Shown in pieces: positions 1-8,935 of a stretch of DNA of 64,000 nt (positions are counted from its first letter, which is position 1; each line of letters opens with the position of its first letter). Below the pieces are notes generated by a model, which searched no databases, was not told the origin of the DNA, and saw nothing but the letters and a program-made list of their open reading frames with translations. Both the position numbers and the translations under genes were made by a program. This DNA is from Conchocele bisecta (Eukaryota; Mollusca; Bivalvia; Lucinida; Thyasiridae), in contig CM055275.1 in the NCBI GenBank assembly GCA_029237695.1, positions 85,589,088 through 85,653,087 on the forward strand, read 5' to 3'.

Positions 1-240
1 TCTAAATAATTAGAGCTAGCATTAAATACTTAGAGGAAGCATTAATTATTTGAGCTTAAGTAGAGTTGGCGTTCCTGTAAATAAACTAAATTAATTATTG
101 CTGGCTCTAAATTAGAGCTAGAATTAAATATTTAGAGCTAGCGCCAACTGATTTAGAGAGCTCATCAAATCATTTGTAACTAGCTCTAACTATGTAATGA
201 TGGCTCTAATTATTTAGAGCTAGCATGAATTATTTGAGTT
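1..240. repeat. Degenerate AT-rich tandem repeat
   Basis: Loose repetition of a unit of about 20-25 bases around TTTAGAGCTAGCATTAAAT, with many substitutions and a few inserted blocks. It lies in the guanylate cyclase intron that begins off the left edge. No coding signal is seen. Confidence 0.6.
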
Positions 241-263
241 TATGTAGATTTGACGTTTCATAC

Positions 264-328
264 TCGACGGGCGTATATTGTGACCTTCGTCACTCTTGTT
301 CTGCTGCAAGACCTGTGTGCGCCGGATT
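264..328 (+). pseudogene. Partial duplicate of a guanylate cyclase exon 5' end with its intron flank
   Basis: The stretch CTCGACGGGC..ATATTGT..ACCT..., then CTGCTGCA.G and CCTGTGTGCGCCGGA, matches the intron end and first bases of the real exon at about 692-758. In this copy the acceptor region reads GCAAGACCTG instead of GCAGGTCCTG, and the match stops after GCCGGA, so it cannot supply the catalytic-domain exon. It is best read as a broken local duplication. Whether the weakened acceptor is ever used cannot be told from sequence. Confidence 0.6.
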
Positions 329-394
329 CGCGTTTTGAATCCTTGTCCTCGTGACAACTCATGCTCTACTTAATTGATCTTAACCGAATTTGTT

Positions 395-640
395 ATATAG
401 AGAATAGTAGGTTAGTGCCGTGAATGGGAAAAATATCTGGCAAGGCTTAGGAAACGGGATGGGCGAGGCTCTGCCGAGCACATCCCGTTTCCGTGCCGCG
501 CCAGATATCACCTACAGATGGCTTTAAAATGCAAAACAAAATAACCCCAGTCACCGCAAATATTCATACGCAGTGATTATGTCTTATTGACAGGATATCA
601 AAACTGTTTCACGGCACCGTGTTGCATGGTTTCATGACGA
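395..640 (-). mobile_element. Two-hairpin element, family A (internally deleted copy)
   Basis: Family A has two adjacent hairpins. Hairpin Y has arms TATAGAGAATAGTAGGTTAG and GTGCCGTGAATGGGAAAAAT. Hairpin X has arms TTATCCCGTCAACAC and GTGTTGACGGGATAA around a fairly conserved centre. This copy has the left Y arm and the interior, then jumps from CCAGATA straight to CACCTACAGATGG, so the right Y arm and the facing X arm are deleted. Confidence 0.8.
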
Positions 641-743
641 GAGGAAAAACACTACCGATCTTCTTACGTTAACTCGCCTTGCTTACTGGCTAGGTCTCGA
701 CGGGCACATATTGTAACCTGTGGCACTATGTTTTCTGCTGCAG

Positions 744-842
744 GTCCTGTGTGCGCCGGAGTGGTCGGCCGAAAAATGCCGAGGTATTGTCTGTTCGGAG
801 ACACGGTTAATACTGCCAGTCGGATGGAGTCCAATGGCGAAG
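744..842 (+). CDS. Receptor guanylate cyclase, catalytic-domain exon
   Basis: Third-from-last exon of a receptor-type guanylate cyclase, which converts GTP to cyclic GMP on the cytoplasmic side of the plasma membrane. It encodes (G)[15 protein letters not shown] followed by [17 protein letters not shown]. This is the conserved core of class III nucleotide cyclases; the [12 protein letters not shown] segment carries the invariant Asn and Arg of the active site in this family. The PVCAGVVG and SNGEA wording is closest to natriuretic peptide receptors (GC-A/GC-B) as I know them. The exon starts after TTTTCTGCTGCAG, completing a Gly codon split 1/2, and ends at GAAG before GTATTG with one base left over, which joins in frame to the exon at 1414. 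The rest of the gene lies off the left edge. The 3' end of this exon and its donor are duplicated downstream. Confidence 0.93.
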
Positions 843-1012
843 GTATTGTGATAATATTGTGCTCAATCAAGTCTGACCATTATGGTAGCAACATTCAAGT
901 CTGGCCAATGATACATCTAAGTAGGATGGAGTATAATGGCGAAGATATTGTGATATTATTGTGCAATCAAGTCTGGTATCTACATTCAAGTGTGGCCAAT
1001 GAAAGACGCTAA
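818..1012 (+). repeat. Tandem duplication of the exon 3' end, donor and intron start
   Basis: Copy 1 (818-919) holds the last coding bases CGGATGGAGTCCAATGGCGA, the splice donor and early intron. Copy 2 (from 920) repeats this at about 102 bases offset, as AGGATGGAGTATAATGGCGA and so on. In copy 2 the donor GAAG|GTATTG has become GAAG|ATATTG, so it lacks GT and should not splice. The first copy is taken as the working exon. Confidence 0.75.
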
Positions 1013-1045
1013 ATGATACATAAATGTTAAATACTTTCTTCTCCC

Positions 1046-1312
1046 AATGTTCCATTGGTCGGATGACGTCACGCTATGTTACTGAATGACGTCATTTTAA
1101 TGACATAAGACAATCCGCGTTCTGTCCATAGATAAAGATGTCACCTGTGGTCATTTTCGAGCATACAATTTACCTGATAAACAGAATACGAGGCTACCGT
1201 CTTTTGACATCAAGTTTATCAGGCTCGGCTCGGAAACGGTAGGAATTCCTACGCGTTTTCTAGCCTTGCCTGATAAACTTGATATCAAATGACACTAACG
1301 TTGTATTCTCTA
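1046..1312 (-). mobile_element. Two-hairpin element, family B (partial, reversed)
   Basis: Family B has hairpin Y with arms TATAGAGAATACCAGGCTAG and TGTCTTTTGATATCAAGTTT, plus a second module bounded by TTATCAGGTAACG and GTTACCTGATAA. The second module is rich in TGACGTCA-like sites and has a CCAAT box. This copy lies in the guanylate cyclase intron. Its Y hairpin (about 1190-1312) is complete and the CRE-rich module (1046-1185) is cut short. Confidence 0.8.
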
Positions 1313-1413
1313 TAGCTTGCAATTGCGGTTTTACTGTACTTGTTCCTCTGTGTCTCTGTCAGTAATGTCATACATTTTAAATTACCTAAATTATACCAAC
1401 TACTATATTACAG

Positions 1414-1505
1414 CCATGAAGATTCATATTAGTGAATCCACCAAAAATCTACTCGCCATTATGGGAACGTTTACGATGGAGGAGAGGGGGCAAATAAATG
1501 TTAAG
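1414..1505 (+). CDS. Receptor guanylate cyclase, penultimate exon
   Basis: Encodes (A)MKIHISESTKNLLAIM and then GTFTMEERGQINVK. This matches the segment after the SNGEA motif in receptor guanylate cyclases (A-L-K-I-H-x-S, then an E-x-RG-x-x-x-x-K region), near the end of the cyclase domain. It follows TATATTACAG, completes the Ala codon begun by G842, and ends AAG before GTAACC in phase 0, which fits the last exon at 5188. An in-frame Met makes it look like a small ORF start, but the exon reading explains all borders. Confidence 0.92.
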
Positions 1506-1567
1506 GTAACCCTAATCCTAACCCTAATCCTAAACCCTAATCCTAACCCTAAACTCTAGCCCTAACT
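1506..1567 (+). repeat. Telomere-like CCCTAA tract
   Basis: Directly after the splice donor the intron reads as mixed CCCTAAT, CCTAA and CCCTAAA units, about eight in a row and slightly degenerate. This is the complement of the TTAGGG-type animal telomere repeat, present here as a short internal tract. Confidence 0.7.
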
Positions 1568-2236
1568 AGCGGTCACTGAAGTTCTTTTAACTGTCCATTG
1601 GATTATATTTTTGAAATCGAAATCCACGAACTGATTTTTACACGTAAAACTGCACGTTAACAGGGGTAAAGAAATAGAAAAGATGTTGTGTTGTTTTTAA
1701 AGAGTGAAATGCATATATTGTACATGTAGCCACTTGAAATAAACTCTCTAGTTAAATAACCATCCGGTGGTGTAGAATACCTTGCTTTTATTTTACACAT
1801 TTACAAAGAAAATATGAATCCTCTATCAAAAATAATTGTTTCACCAATTTCAGTAAAAACTCGCCATTGGCGAGCTTGGCGAACTTCGCGATCTGCAACG
1901 AAAACTCGGTCAATGCAGCGATGTGCGTATCACGAGACACTATATTTATTATTGCTCATTGCAATAGTGCTCTGACCGTAGAACAGGAAAACAACATTTT
2001 AAAGTTGGCTGATGTGTTTAGAATATGTCATTTAAGGAATAAAACTATGGGCTGTTGCATTTACTGGAGTGAATAATACATTCGGTCTCCACGCAAACTT
2101 TAAACAAATCCAATATACTTATATTTACACTGCATTTTCTGATAGTTTCAAAGCTGTAAATAACCAAATACGGCGTTAAAGTATATAATCTTGGTTTACC
2201 ACAAACCTATTACGGGGAAAATAAATATTTTCAAAC

Positions 2237-2240
<4 letters not shown>
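1568..2240. other. Intron sequence with no recognised feature
   Basis: AT-rich intron DNA of the guanylate cyclase gene. I see no exon-like block, palindrome or family member. It ends at a run of about 27 A (2241-2267), which may be the tail of an old retroposed sequence. Confidence 0.4.
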
Positions 2241-2267
<27 letters not shown>

Positions 2268-2312
2268 TAAAATCTTGTTTTACGTCATTTTGTCGCAATT
2301 GCTGAAACAACG

Positions 2313-2384
2313 ACGTTGCGAACTTTAACCAATCAATAACCTCGCGACGTCGCGAGGTTATTGATTGGTTAAAGTTCGCAACGT
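2313..2384. repeat. 72-bp perfect palindrome at the 5' edge of the retrotransposon
   Basis: Arms of 36 bases with no loop, beginning ACGTTGCGAACTTTAACC and centred on CGCGACGTCGCG. The retrotransposon reading frame opens at once after it, so this is either a hairpin element into which the LINE inserted or the product of the truncation event. Confidence 0.9.
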
Positions 2385-5130
2385 CTAATGTATTGTATTG
2401 GGATGCAAACGGTTTCATGGAATAATGTTTGTTGTAAGGAAACATCCTGGTTGAGATGCTCTGATAAGAACAGGAAAGCGACACTGAAACTACAGTATGT
2501 TTCGGATCGAAAACTATTTGACCGATTGGTTCAGCGAGCGAAACGAATATATTGGTACAAGTGTCAATCGGAGCTGTTAGCAGCAGTCGATACAGACCCA
2601 AATGAGTTTTGGAAAAATATTGGCAATGCTGGTATTGCTCAAGATAAGGTAAAGTGTATCCCTATGGAAGTGGTGCTTGACGATGATTCTGTTTCAAATG
2701 ACCTAAATATTATTTTAGATAAATGGAAAAATGATTTTAGTTCTCTCCTGAATGTAACTGTTGATGATCATACAAGCGTCGAACCACATACATGTACACT
2801 ACAACCAGGTAGTCAAATAAGCACCGCTTTATCTAACGACATTTCTTTGTTAGAGGTACGTCAAGCTATATTCCGAGCGAAAACAGGTAAAGCCTGTGGA
2901 CCGGATGGAATACCGTCAGATGTAATACGTAATGACACTGCAGTATCATTTCTGCATATTTTATTTAACATATGTCTACGGTCTGGAAAGGTCCCTTCCG
3001 ATTGGGGGAAAGGTATCATTAATCCTATACCGAAGTCAGGCATCACGGATCATAGCGACCCACTTTCCTATAGGGGCATTACTCTATCCTCTACATTGTA
3101 TAAATTGTATGCTTCGATTTTAAACGAGCGGTTGACTAATTGGGCTGACGCAAATGAGAAGTTAACGGAATACCAAAATGGGTTTAGGAAAAAGCGCAGT
3201 ACGATTGATCATTTGTCTACACTTACAACAATCATTGAAACACGCAAAAAGAAACGTCTGTCAACGTTCTGCGCTTTCATTGACTTCAGAAAAGCATATG
3301 ACTGTATAGATAGGAACATTTTATGGAAAAAGTTGATAAATATTGGTTTAACTGGCAAGATTTTTAATGCAGTCAAATCTCTATATTCATGTGTATCAGC
3401 CTGCGTACGGGTTAATGGGTTTGTAAGTGACTGGTTTAGTGTAACTTCCGGTTTGCGTCAGGGTTGTTCGTTATCACCACTCCTGTTCAACATGTTTATC
3501 AATGACTTGGCAATACGGATTAATGCCCTCGGAAAAGGTATACATATCGGTAATGAAAGAATATCTGTGTTATTATATGCTGATGACGTTGTCATTATTG
3601 CAGATAGTGAAGTTGATCTACAATACATGTTGTGCGAGTTAAATGGTTGGTGTAGCACGAACAATATGAACAAAAATCATGGCAAAAGTAATGTCGTTCA
3701 TTTTAGACATAATGCTATATCCAGAACGCGAACAGTATTTAAATGCGGAGATCACACTGTTGATGTTATTGACAAGTACAAATATCTTGGCTTGATTTTG
3801 AATGAATTTCTCGATTATAATATCACCGCTAAAATGGTAGCACAGAGCGCTAGTAGGTCTTTGGGTCTTCTGATTGCCAAGTTTAAGAGAATGGGTGGAA
3901 TGCCATACAGAGTTTATTCGAAATTATATGACTCTCTTGTATGGTCTGTTATATCATATGGAGCTGCAATTTGGGGTACTAAACCATACTCATGCATCGA
4001 TTCTGTACAGAACCGTGCAATGAGATTCTTTCTAGGAACAGGTAAATACACCCCTTCGGCGGGAGTGGCAGGTGACATGGGATGGGAACCACCTATCATA
4101 AAGCAATGGAAATGTATTGCACTTCACTGGTACCGGCTAACCCATATTGATTTTTCTAGAATTGCGTACAGGGTATTTGCATGGGGTTCCGTACAAGGCA
4201 ACACAAGGTGCAAAAACTGGTGCTACACTGTTCAATGTAAGTGGGCTAATCTTGGTTTGGCTCCTGCTACTGTACATACCCTTTCTAGAAATGTATTAGT
4301 CAACGAAATTGTTAAGCGACTAATGGAAAGTTATACAGGCACCGAATGGTATTCCACTGTGAATAGAATGACTAGTTTACGGGGATATGGGGGTAACAAA
4401 CTTAGGCGTTATAAACTGTTTAAGCAGACTTGGGGGGTGGAAACATACTGTAAACTTGTGTTGCCTCGAACACACAGATCTGCTTTCGCTAAGTTTAGAT
4501 GCGGCGTAGCCCCATTACGGTTGGAAACTGGTCGTTATGAACAACTGTCTATTGGCAATAGGGTTTGCCCTTTTTGTATGACTCAAGTAGAAGATGAGTA
4601 CCACGTACAGTTTAGCTGCCCTATATACAACGACATACGTATTGCGCTATACGAAAAAGCATGTTCTATTGAACCACTGTTCGCTGAAATGACTGATGAT
4701 TCCAAATTTGTTTTTCTTTTCTCGAACTGCAATATAATACGATTTTGTGCCAAAACCCTTTGCTATATTTTAGATCGAAGATCTGCACTGTTGTACAAAT
4801 AATACAATTATAGTACCATGTGTGAATTAGTTTATGTGTAAATAATGCAACTATTTATTATTACAATTTTGTATCCCTTTTAAGCTCTGTTGCATATTGG
4901 TGTGTAGTCCTTTTAAAGTTTCAATAGAAACATATTATTCAAGTAATGTATTTTATGTATATGCTGAAATGTAATTATAGCTGCTCATTAAATGAGCCGT
5001 CTCTTATAATTCTTATAGAATGGCAATTGTACATGTACCTGTATTGTTTTATAGCTATGTATTTTATGATGTACAGTTGATGAGACGTAAATAAACAACA
5101 ATTGTGTCGCAATACGTCGAATGGGTGTTT
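2385..5130 (+). mobile_element. 5'-truncated non-LTR retrotransposon (LINE)
   Basis: Sense-oriented insertion in the last intron of the guanylate cyclase gene. It has one long reverse-transcriptase ORF, a 3' untranslated part, and an AATAAA-type signal near 5090. No endonuclease or ORF1 is present, so the 5' end is missing. The right boundary is approximate because no poly-A tail or clear target duplication is seen. The lack of stops or frameshifts across 2.4 kb points to a fairly recent arrival. Confidence 0.85.
2388..4802 (+). CDS. LINE ORF2 fragment: reverse transcriptase and C-terminal zinc-binding motif
   Basis: Of 804 codons, roughly residues 150-480 form a non-LTR reverse transcriptase domain. 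Visible motifs are KACGPDGIPSDVI, SYRGITL, FIDFRKAYDCIDR (near residue 296), GLRQGCSLSPLLFN (near 354) and the catalytic YADDVV (near 397). The C-terminal part has a CPFC-x8-H-x4-C knuckle (near 726), as in many invertebrate LINEs. The N-terminal apurinic-type endonuclease of a full ORF2 is absent. The start Met is simply the first in frame after the palindrome and is probably not a native start. It broadly resembles the Jockey/CR1/I groups; I cannot fix the clade by eye. Confidence 0.9.
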   Translation: MYCIGMQTVSWNNVCCKETSWLRCSDKNRKATLKLQYVSDRKLFDRLVQRAKRIYWYKCQSELLAAVDTDPNEFWKNIGNAGIAQDKVKCIPMEVVLDDDSVSNDLNIILDKWKNDFSSLLNVTVDDHTSVEPHTCTLQPGSQISTALSNDISLLEVRQAIFRAKTGKACGPDGIPSDVIRNDTAVSFLHILFNICLRSGKVPSDWGKGIINPIPKSGITDHSDPLSYRGITLSSTLYKLYASILNERLTNWADANEKLTEYQNGFRKKRSTIDHLSTLTTIIETRKKKRLSTFCAFIDFRKAYDCIDRNILWKKLINIGLTGKIFNAVKSLYSCVSACVRVNGFVSDWFSVTSGLRQGCSLSPLLFNMFINDLAIRINALGKGIHIGNERISVLLYADDVVIIADSEVDLQYMLCELNGWCSTNNMNKNHGKSNVVHFRHNAISRTRTVFKCGDHTVDVIDKYKYLGLILNEFLDYNITAKMVAQSASRSLGLLIAKFKRMGGMPYRVYSKLYDSLVWSVISYGAAIWGTKPYSCIDSVQNRAMRFFLGTGKYTPSAGVAGDMGWEPPIIKQWKCIALHWYRLTHIDFSRIAYRVFAWGSVQGNTRCKNWCYTVQCKWANLGLAPATVHTLSRNVLVNEIVKRLMESYTGTEWYSTVNRMTSLRGYGGNKLRRYKLFKQTWGVETYCKLVLPRTHRSAFAKFRCGVAPLRLETGRYEQLSIGNRVCPFCMTQVEDEYHVQFSCPIYNDIRIALYEKACSIEPLFAEMTDDSKFVFLFSNCNIIRFCAKTLCYILDRRSALLYK

Positions 5131-5187
5131 GTATTATGAATATATAGAAGGTGTTGATATTTAAGAATCTTTTTACTTTATTTCCAG

Positions 5188-5265
5188 GGAAAGGGCATAA
5201 TGCGCACCTATTGGCTGAACAGCGAGGAAGTCACGCCCCTTAACGAGATCATGGCTTCGCTTTGA
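5188..5265 (+). CDS. Receptor guanylate cyclase, last exon
   Basis: Encodes GKGIMRTYWLNSEEVTPL and then NEIMASL, followed by TGA. The GKG...TYWL motif is the standard end of the cyclase domain in receptor guanylate cyclases. It starts after TTTATTTCCAG in phase 0, matching the donor at 1505, with the LINE in the intron between. The tail beyond TYWL is only about 15 residues, shorter than in many family members. Confidence 0.92.
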   Translation, partial: GKGIMRTYWLNSEEVTPLNEIMASL

Positions 5266-5560
5266 TTGGATAACTATCACATAATGCGTGTCTATCTGCC
5301 GATCGACGGTTTGATTGCGTAACTTAAGAATACGGCGTGCGTTAATTGCTGACGTTTTGATGGGATACGTATTTAATAAAGCGTGTTTGTCTCTGGATCG
5401 ACGTTTTGATTGCACAACTAATGAGTGGGGCGTGTTTCTCCGCTGACATTTGATTGGATAACTCTTTGACTAAGGCGTGTCGGTCTGCTAATATTATGAT
5501 TGCATTTCAATAACTACAGTATGTCTAACCACTGACGGTGACGTCGACTGAGTAACTAGT
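5261..5560 (+). repeat. Degenerate 45-50 bp tandem repeat in the guanylate cyclase 3' UTR
   Basis: About six imperfect units built as GCGTGT..., then a CTGCYGACG-like part, then TTTGATTGSATAACT. The first unit overlaps the stop codon. Spacing between GCGTG starts is about 44-50 bases. Variation in one unit creates AATAAA at 5375-5380. Confidence 0.7.
5375..5380 (+). promoter_or_regulatory. Probable polyadenylation signal of the guanylate cyclase gene
   Basis: AATAAA, 110 bases after the stop codon, inside the 3' UTR tandem repeat. It is the first canonical hexamer after the last exon. Confidence 0.5.
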
Positions 5561-5589
5561 GTATATGGTGTCCCATTGTGGATGAATAT

Positions 5590-5682
5590 ACAATAATTCC
5601 AGCACACAAATATTTACACAATTCCCAAACATTTGATTGGCCCGTAGCAAGTCTCTGTCCAAAATTTATATCCCAGTAAACC
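5590..5682 (-). mobile_element. Family H fragment
   Basis: Matches one end of family H (AATTCCAGCAC...CAAATTTACACAATTCCC, then ATTTGATTGGCCCGTAGCAA). It is cut off by the family J fragment that follows. Confidence 0.7.
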
Positions 5683-5772
5683 CTGATGAGACGGCTCGTT
5701 ACCAGCCGGCTCATCTGGGTCTGTACTTTTTGCATAAACCGATATAGCGGGATTTCGGGTTCAAAGGGCTAA
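5683..5772 (-). mobile_element. Family J fragment
   Basis: Half of a family J element: core GACGGCTCGTTACCAGCCGG, then AACCGATATAGCGGGATTTC and the terminal GGTTCAAAGGG. Confidence 0.75.
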
Positions 5773-5784
5773 GTGCCAAATACA

Positions 5785-6190
5785 AAGTGTATGATCACGT
5801 GATTACAACAGCAACAGCAAGTACTGAAACTTCCAGAAGCCCTCCGATTCAAAGTACGTATTCGTTATATGGTCCTTATTATGTAACGGATTTTAATGAA
5901 ATATGGCGCATCTAATACGCCTTTATCAGCTGCATTTTGGCGCAAACTTTTGTCGTTTTTCCGAAGAATCGATTTCCGTGTTTACTTTCAATACTGACAC
6001 AGAAATCGATTCTTCTCAAAAACGACATACGTATGTGCCGAAGTCCCGAGACTACCAAATGAAGGTCATTTGCTGCATCAAAATCCATTGGAAAATGTCG
6101 AATAATATTTACTTTGGAGAGGGCTCGCTTTAAACACTTTCAGACATTGCTGTTGTTGTGGTAACCACGTGATCACGCACGTTGGTATAC
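5785..6190. mobile_element. Palindromic element, family G
   Basis: Family G is a palindrome of about 420 bases with ends carrying GATCACGTG next to CAACAACAAC, inner arms GTAACGGATTTTGATGAAAT and TGGCGCATCAAACGCG, and a centre with AATCGATTTCCGTGT. This copy is diverged but has both ends. No coding potential. Confidence 0.8.
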
Positions 6191-6447
6191 TAGGTTACAA
6201 TAATTTAAAATTGTCCAAATGCCCGGGGATGTGGTAATTATTCGACAATACGCTATTCCTTGACAATATCAACATGTTACGTCTCTCATACACATTCATG
6301 TATATTTTACATCACCTTCATATCAACTAGCATGCTTGTCCCTAAATATTTTACTCTTCTATGTCGATGAGCCGTTAAACACCTATCCATTTCATTCGCC
6401 ATGATTCAGAATGCATGTACACTTGATAGGTCGAGAGTGACTACACC

Positions 6448-6822
6448 AGCGCTCCAGATAAGCTGCTTGTTTGCTTAAATACCCAATTCAAATTGCCAAA
6501 AACTCAATTGAAATCAGAAGTAGCGAGTATCAAAAAGCAATAACAATTTTGTGGTACCTTTGTCATACTGTAGAAAACAATAAACAGACAAATATAGCAT
6601 ATTTTCTTATTTCCCATAAAAACATATATTGGCAATTCTAATGAAATGCCAAGACATGTTTTCATTTAGAAGCAAACTATTCAATAATTGCGGTGTGTTG
6701 ATGTGTAAACAGTAGTGTGATTTTATTTTACCCAATTAAAGTTTTGAAATACCCAATTGCTTCAGAAATGATGAAGTGAAAATACTCAACCACTAATTCC
6801 TTATCTGGAGCCCTGGTACACT
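6448..6822. mobile_element. Family Z inverted-repeat element
   Basis: Ends AGCGCTCCAGATAAG and CTTATCTGGAGCCCT are inverted copies; the subterminal ACCCAATTCAAATTGCC is partly mirrored by CCCAATTAAAGTTTTG. A second member lies at 47733-48342. Confidence 0.6.
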
Positions 6823-6927
6823 ACTGCCTTCGCTAATCTTGCCAATAATTGTCCAATTCTTTGTTACAATATATTTGAATACTGTGTTTGTACTCCAGCA
6901 GCTAGATTGGCAGTTGATATTGCCAAT

Positions 6928-7187
6928 TTATCCCGTCAACACAGTGCGTATGTGCCGTAAAACACGGTGCCGTGAAACATTTTTGATATCCAGTCAATAC
7001 AATTTTTGCATTTTACAGCCATTTGTAGGTGTTGACGGGATAAATAGAATAATAGGTCAGTTCCGTGAATGGGAAAAAATATCTGGCGCGGCACGGAAAC
7101 GGGATGTGCTCGGCAGAGCCTCGCCCATCCCGTTCCCTGAGCCTTGCCAGATATTTTTCCCATTCACGGCACTAACCTACTATTCTC
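6928..7187 (+). mobile_element. Two-hairpin element, family A
   Basis: Complete arrangement: X hairpin from TTATCCCGTCAACACAGTGC to GTGTTGACGGGATAA, then Y hairpin ending ACTAACCTACTATTCTCTAT. A family W hairpin abuts its right end, in the same arrangement as at 9332-9731. Confidence 0.85.
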
Positions 7188-7212
7188 TATCTATTTTCCT
7201 TATTTCTGAACC

Positions 7213-7291
7213 AAAGTATATGTTGTGACCACTCATTTGAACCGTCTCGGCGAGACGGTTCAAATGAGTGGTCACAACATATACTTCTGAT
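7213..7291. repeat. Family W hairpin
   Basis: Almost perfect palindrome with arms AAGTATATGTTGTGACCACT and CATTTGAACCGTCTCG. Other copies at 9652-9731 and 25196-25275. Confidence 0.85.
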
Positions 7292-7322
7292 GAGAAATAA
7301 AGAAATGCATGACATAGTGTTT

Positions 7323-8086
7323 ATATAGAGAACGTCAGGCTAGTGTCTTTTGATATCAAGTTTATCAGACACAGCTAGAAAACGAGTAGGAATTACGAGG
7401 CTTGCCGCGGAATTCCTACCGTTTCCGATCCGAGCCTGATTAACTTGATATCAAAAGACAGTAACCTGGTATTCTATTTATCAGGTAACGTGTTATGCTT
7501 CATAATTACCACAGAAGACGTCGTTATCTATGGACATAACGCGGACTTGTTTACGTTGCGTCATTATATTGACGTCATTCGGTAACATGACGTGACGTCA
7601 TCCGACAAATGGAACGTCAGTTTTTACTGCATTGTAAATTAACGGTATGGGTTCCTCCTTATAGGAATCACGATTTGACTGGTTTGGCCCTCAGGTACGT
7701 TTTTATCTTTGGCTCTTTAGTTACCTGGGAGTTGAATTGGGTTATTGTCCATTATAAAAGTAGTAAGATTATTACTGAGTCTGCTGCTTTTGAGAGGGGC
7801 CAAGTGATTCGGGTGTGGCGAGGACCTGGCATCAGATCAGGATTATTCTGATTTCAGGGCTGAATATATAGTTTTGTTATTGTAAATATTCAGTTCAGAT
7901 TTTGGGATTTTCCCCCCATTTGTACATGTACTTGAACATGTACATGTACTTGTACAGGTAATATATGGGATTTAGTACTAAACCCATTGACCCGTCCTTA
8001 AATGACCTTAGCTGTTGATAGGCCGTTAAACCCCGACAAACAAACACACGTATTCGGTCAATACAGAACAGGTTACCTGATACAAA
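7323..8086 (+). mobile_element. Two-hairpin element, family B, interrupted
   Basis: Y hairpin with GATATCAAGTTTATCAG arms (to about 7475), then TTATCAGGTAACG and the CRE-rich module. The far end (ACGTATTCGGTCAATACAGA, then ACAGGTTACCTGAT) appears only at 8049-8086. The 7640-8040 stretch between is absent from the sister copy at 21969, so it is extra DNA inserted here. Confidence 0.65.
7918..7960. repeat. Short TACATGTACTTG repeat
   Basis: Three to four imperfect TGTACATGTACT units, partly self-complementary. Confidence 0.5.
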
Positions 8087-8189
8087 TTTGTTCAACGGGA
8101 TAATTAGGATATTCTCATTTCTGTCATGCTATCCAAAAGTTTAATCAACACAAAATATATATTGTAATATATAGGGTTATAACTGTATT

Positions 8190-8325
8190 TTAATTTTGAA
8201 ATTTGCGGCGTATATCAGAAAATGATAGGTCGGAAAATCTGTTTAATGGCGACGCGCTAGCGGAGCCATTAACCATGTTTTGCGACCTATCATTTTCTGA
8301 TATACGCCACAAATTTCAAAATTAC
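8190..8325. repeat. Palindrome, arms of about 60 bases
   Basis: Left arm ATTTTGAAATTTGCGGCGTA and ATCAGAAAATGATAGGTCG is mirrored on the right with a few changes, around a centre with GACGCGCTAGCGGAGCC. It may be the core of a larger element; no sister copy was noticed. Confidence 0.75.
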
Positions 8326-8329
8326 AATG

Positions 8330-8744
8330 CGGTTAACCTATTTCTAATGCACTCCTTTACTACTGGCGTAGGAATACATATTGAAATAATTTGCGACCGT
8401 TCATCAACAATGATATACCTGTAATGTATTTATAGAGTGCATTAGAATAGCCCTTTAACAACACACTGTATTTAAATAAAACCATAATATACAACGTACA
8501 AGCATAATACATATGGCTATTATCGTCGGTTATGCCGTACAACGACGTGTAAATACAGTCAACCGGGTGTCCATATAATGAAGGTGGTACGATTTTCGTT
8601 TGTCTTTGTCACATGTACTTGTGGAAAATGTATTTTGTACTACTTCATGGGCAATATGGCTTGAAGGTGTTTCAATATACATATTATACAATTGAGACCG
8701 TTACAGAGGTTTTCATTACAGCTACAATGTATGATGCGATGCTT
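8330..8744. other. No gene seen
   Basis: AT-rich DNA. CTAATGCACTC and GAGTGCATTAGAATAG (8345-8450) form a short inverted pair that may be the rim of an element around 8330-8460. Confidence 0.4.
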
Positions 8745-8935
8745 ATGATTGTAACAAATTTATACCGCAACCATTGTCTGAGCCTGAGCTTTTCAAACAG
8801 CATGCTTAACTGGTGCCCAGCTCAGGCTCAGTCAATCATGCTGTTTGATTTCAAGAACAATATTGAAGTATTTTTGAAATAAAGAAATTGACAAATATTT
8901 GCCATGTTAGCGCAGGCAGTCGTGTATACATATGT
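8745..8935. mobile_element. Family O element (diverged)
   Basis: Core GTCTGAGCCTGAGCT and AGCTCAGGCTCAGTC as inverted arms, followed by the family O flank GATTTCAAGAACAATATT and AATTGACAAATATTTGCC. Confidence 0.6.

Noticed and set aside
2176..2601. A 141-codon - strand ORF
   Set aside because: Runs through the poly-A tract (as poly-Phe), the palindrome and antisense LINE; no domain.
7609..7851. An 80-codon ORF in the insert of the family B copy
   Set aside because: No homologous motif, no splice sites of note, and no sister copy to test conservation.
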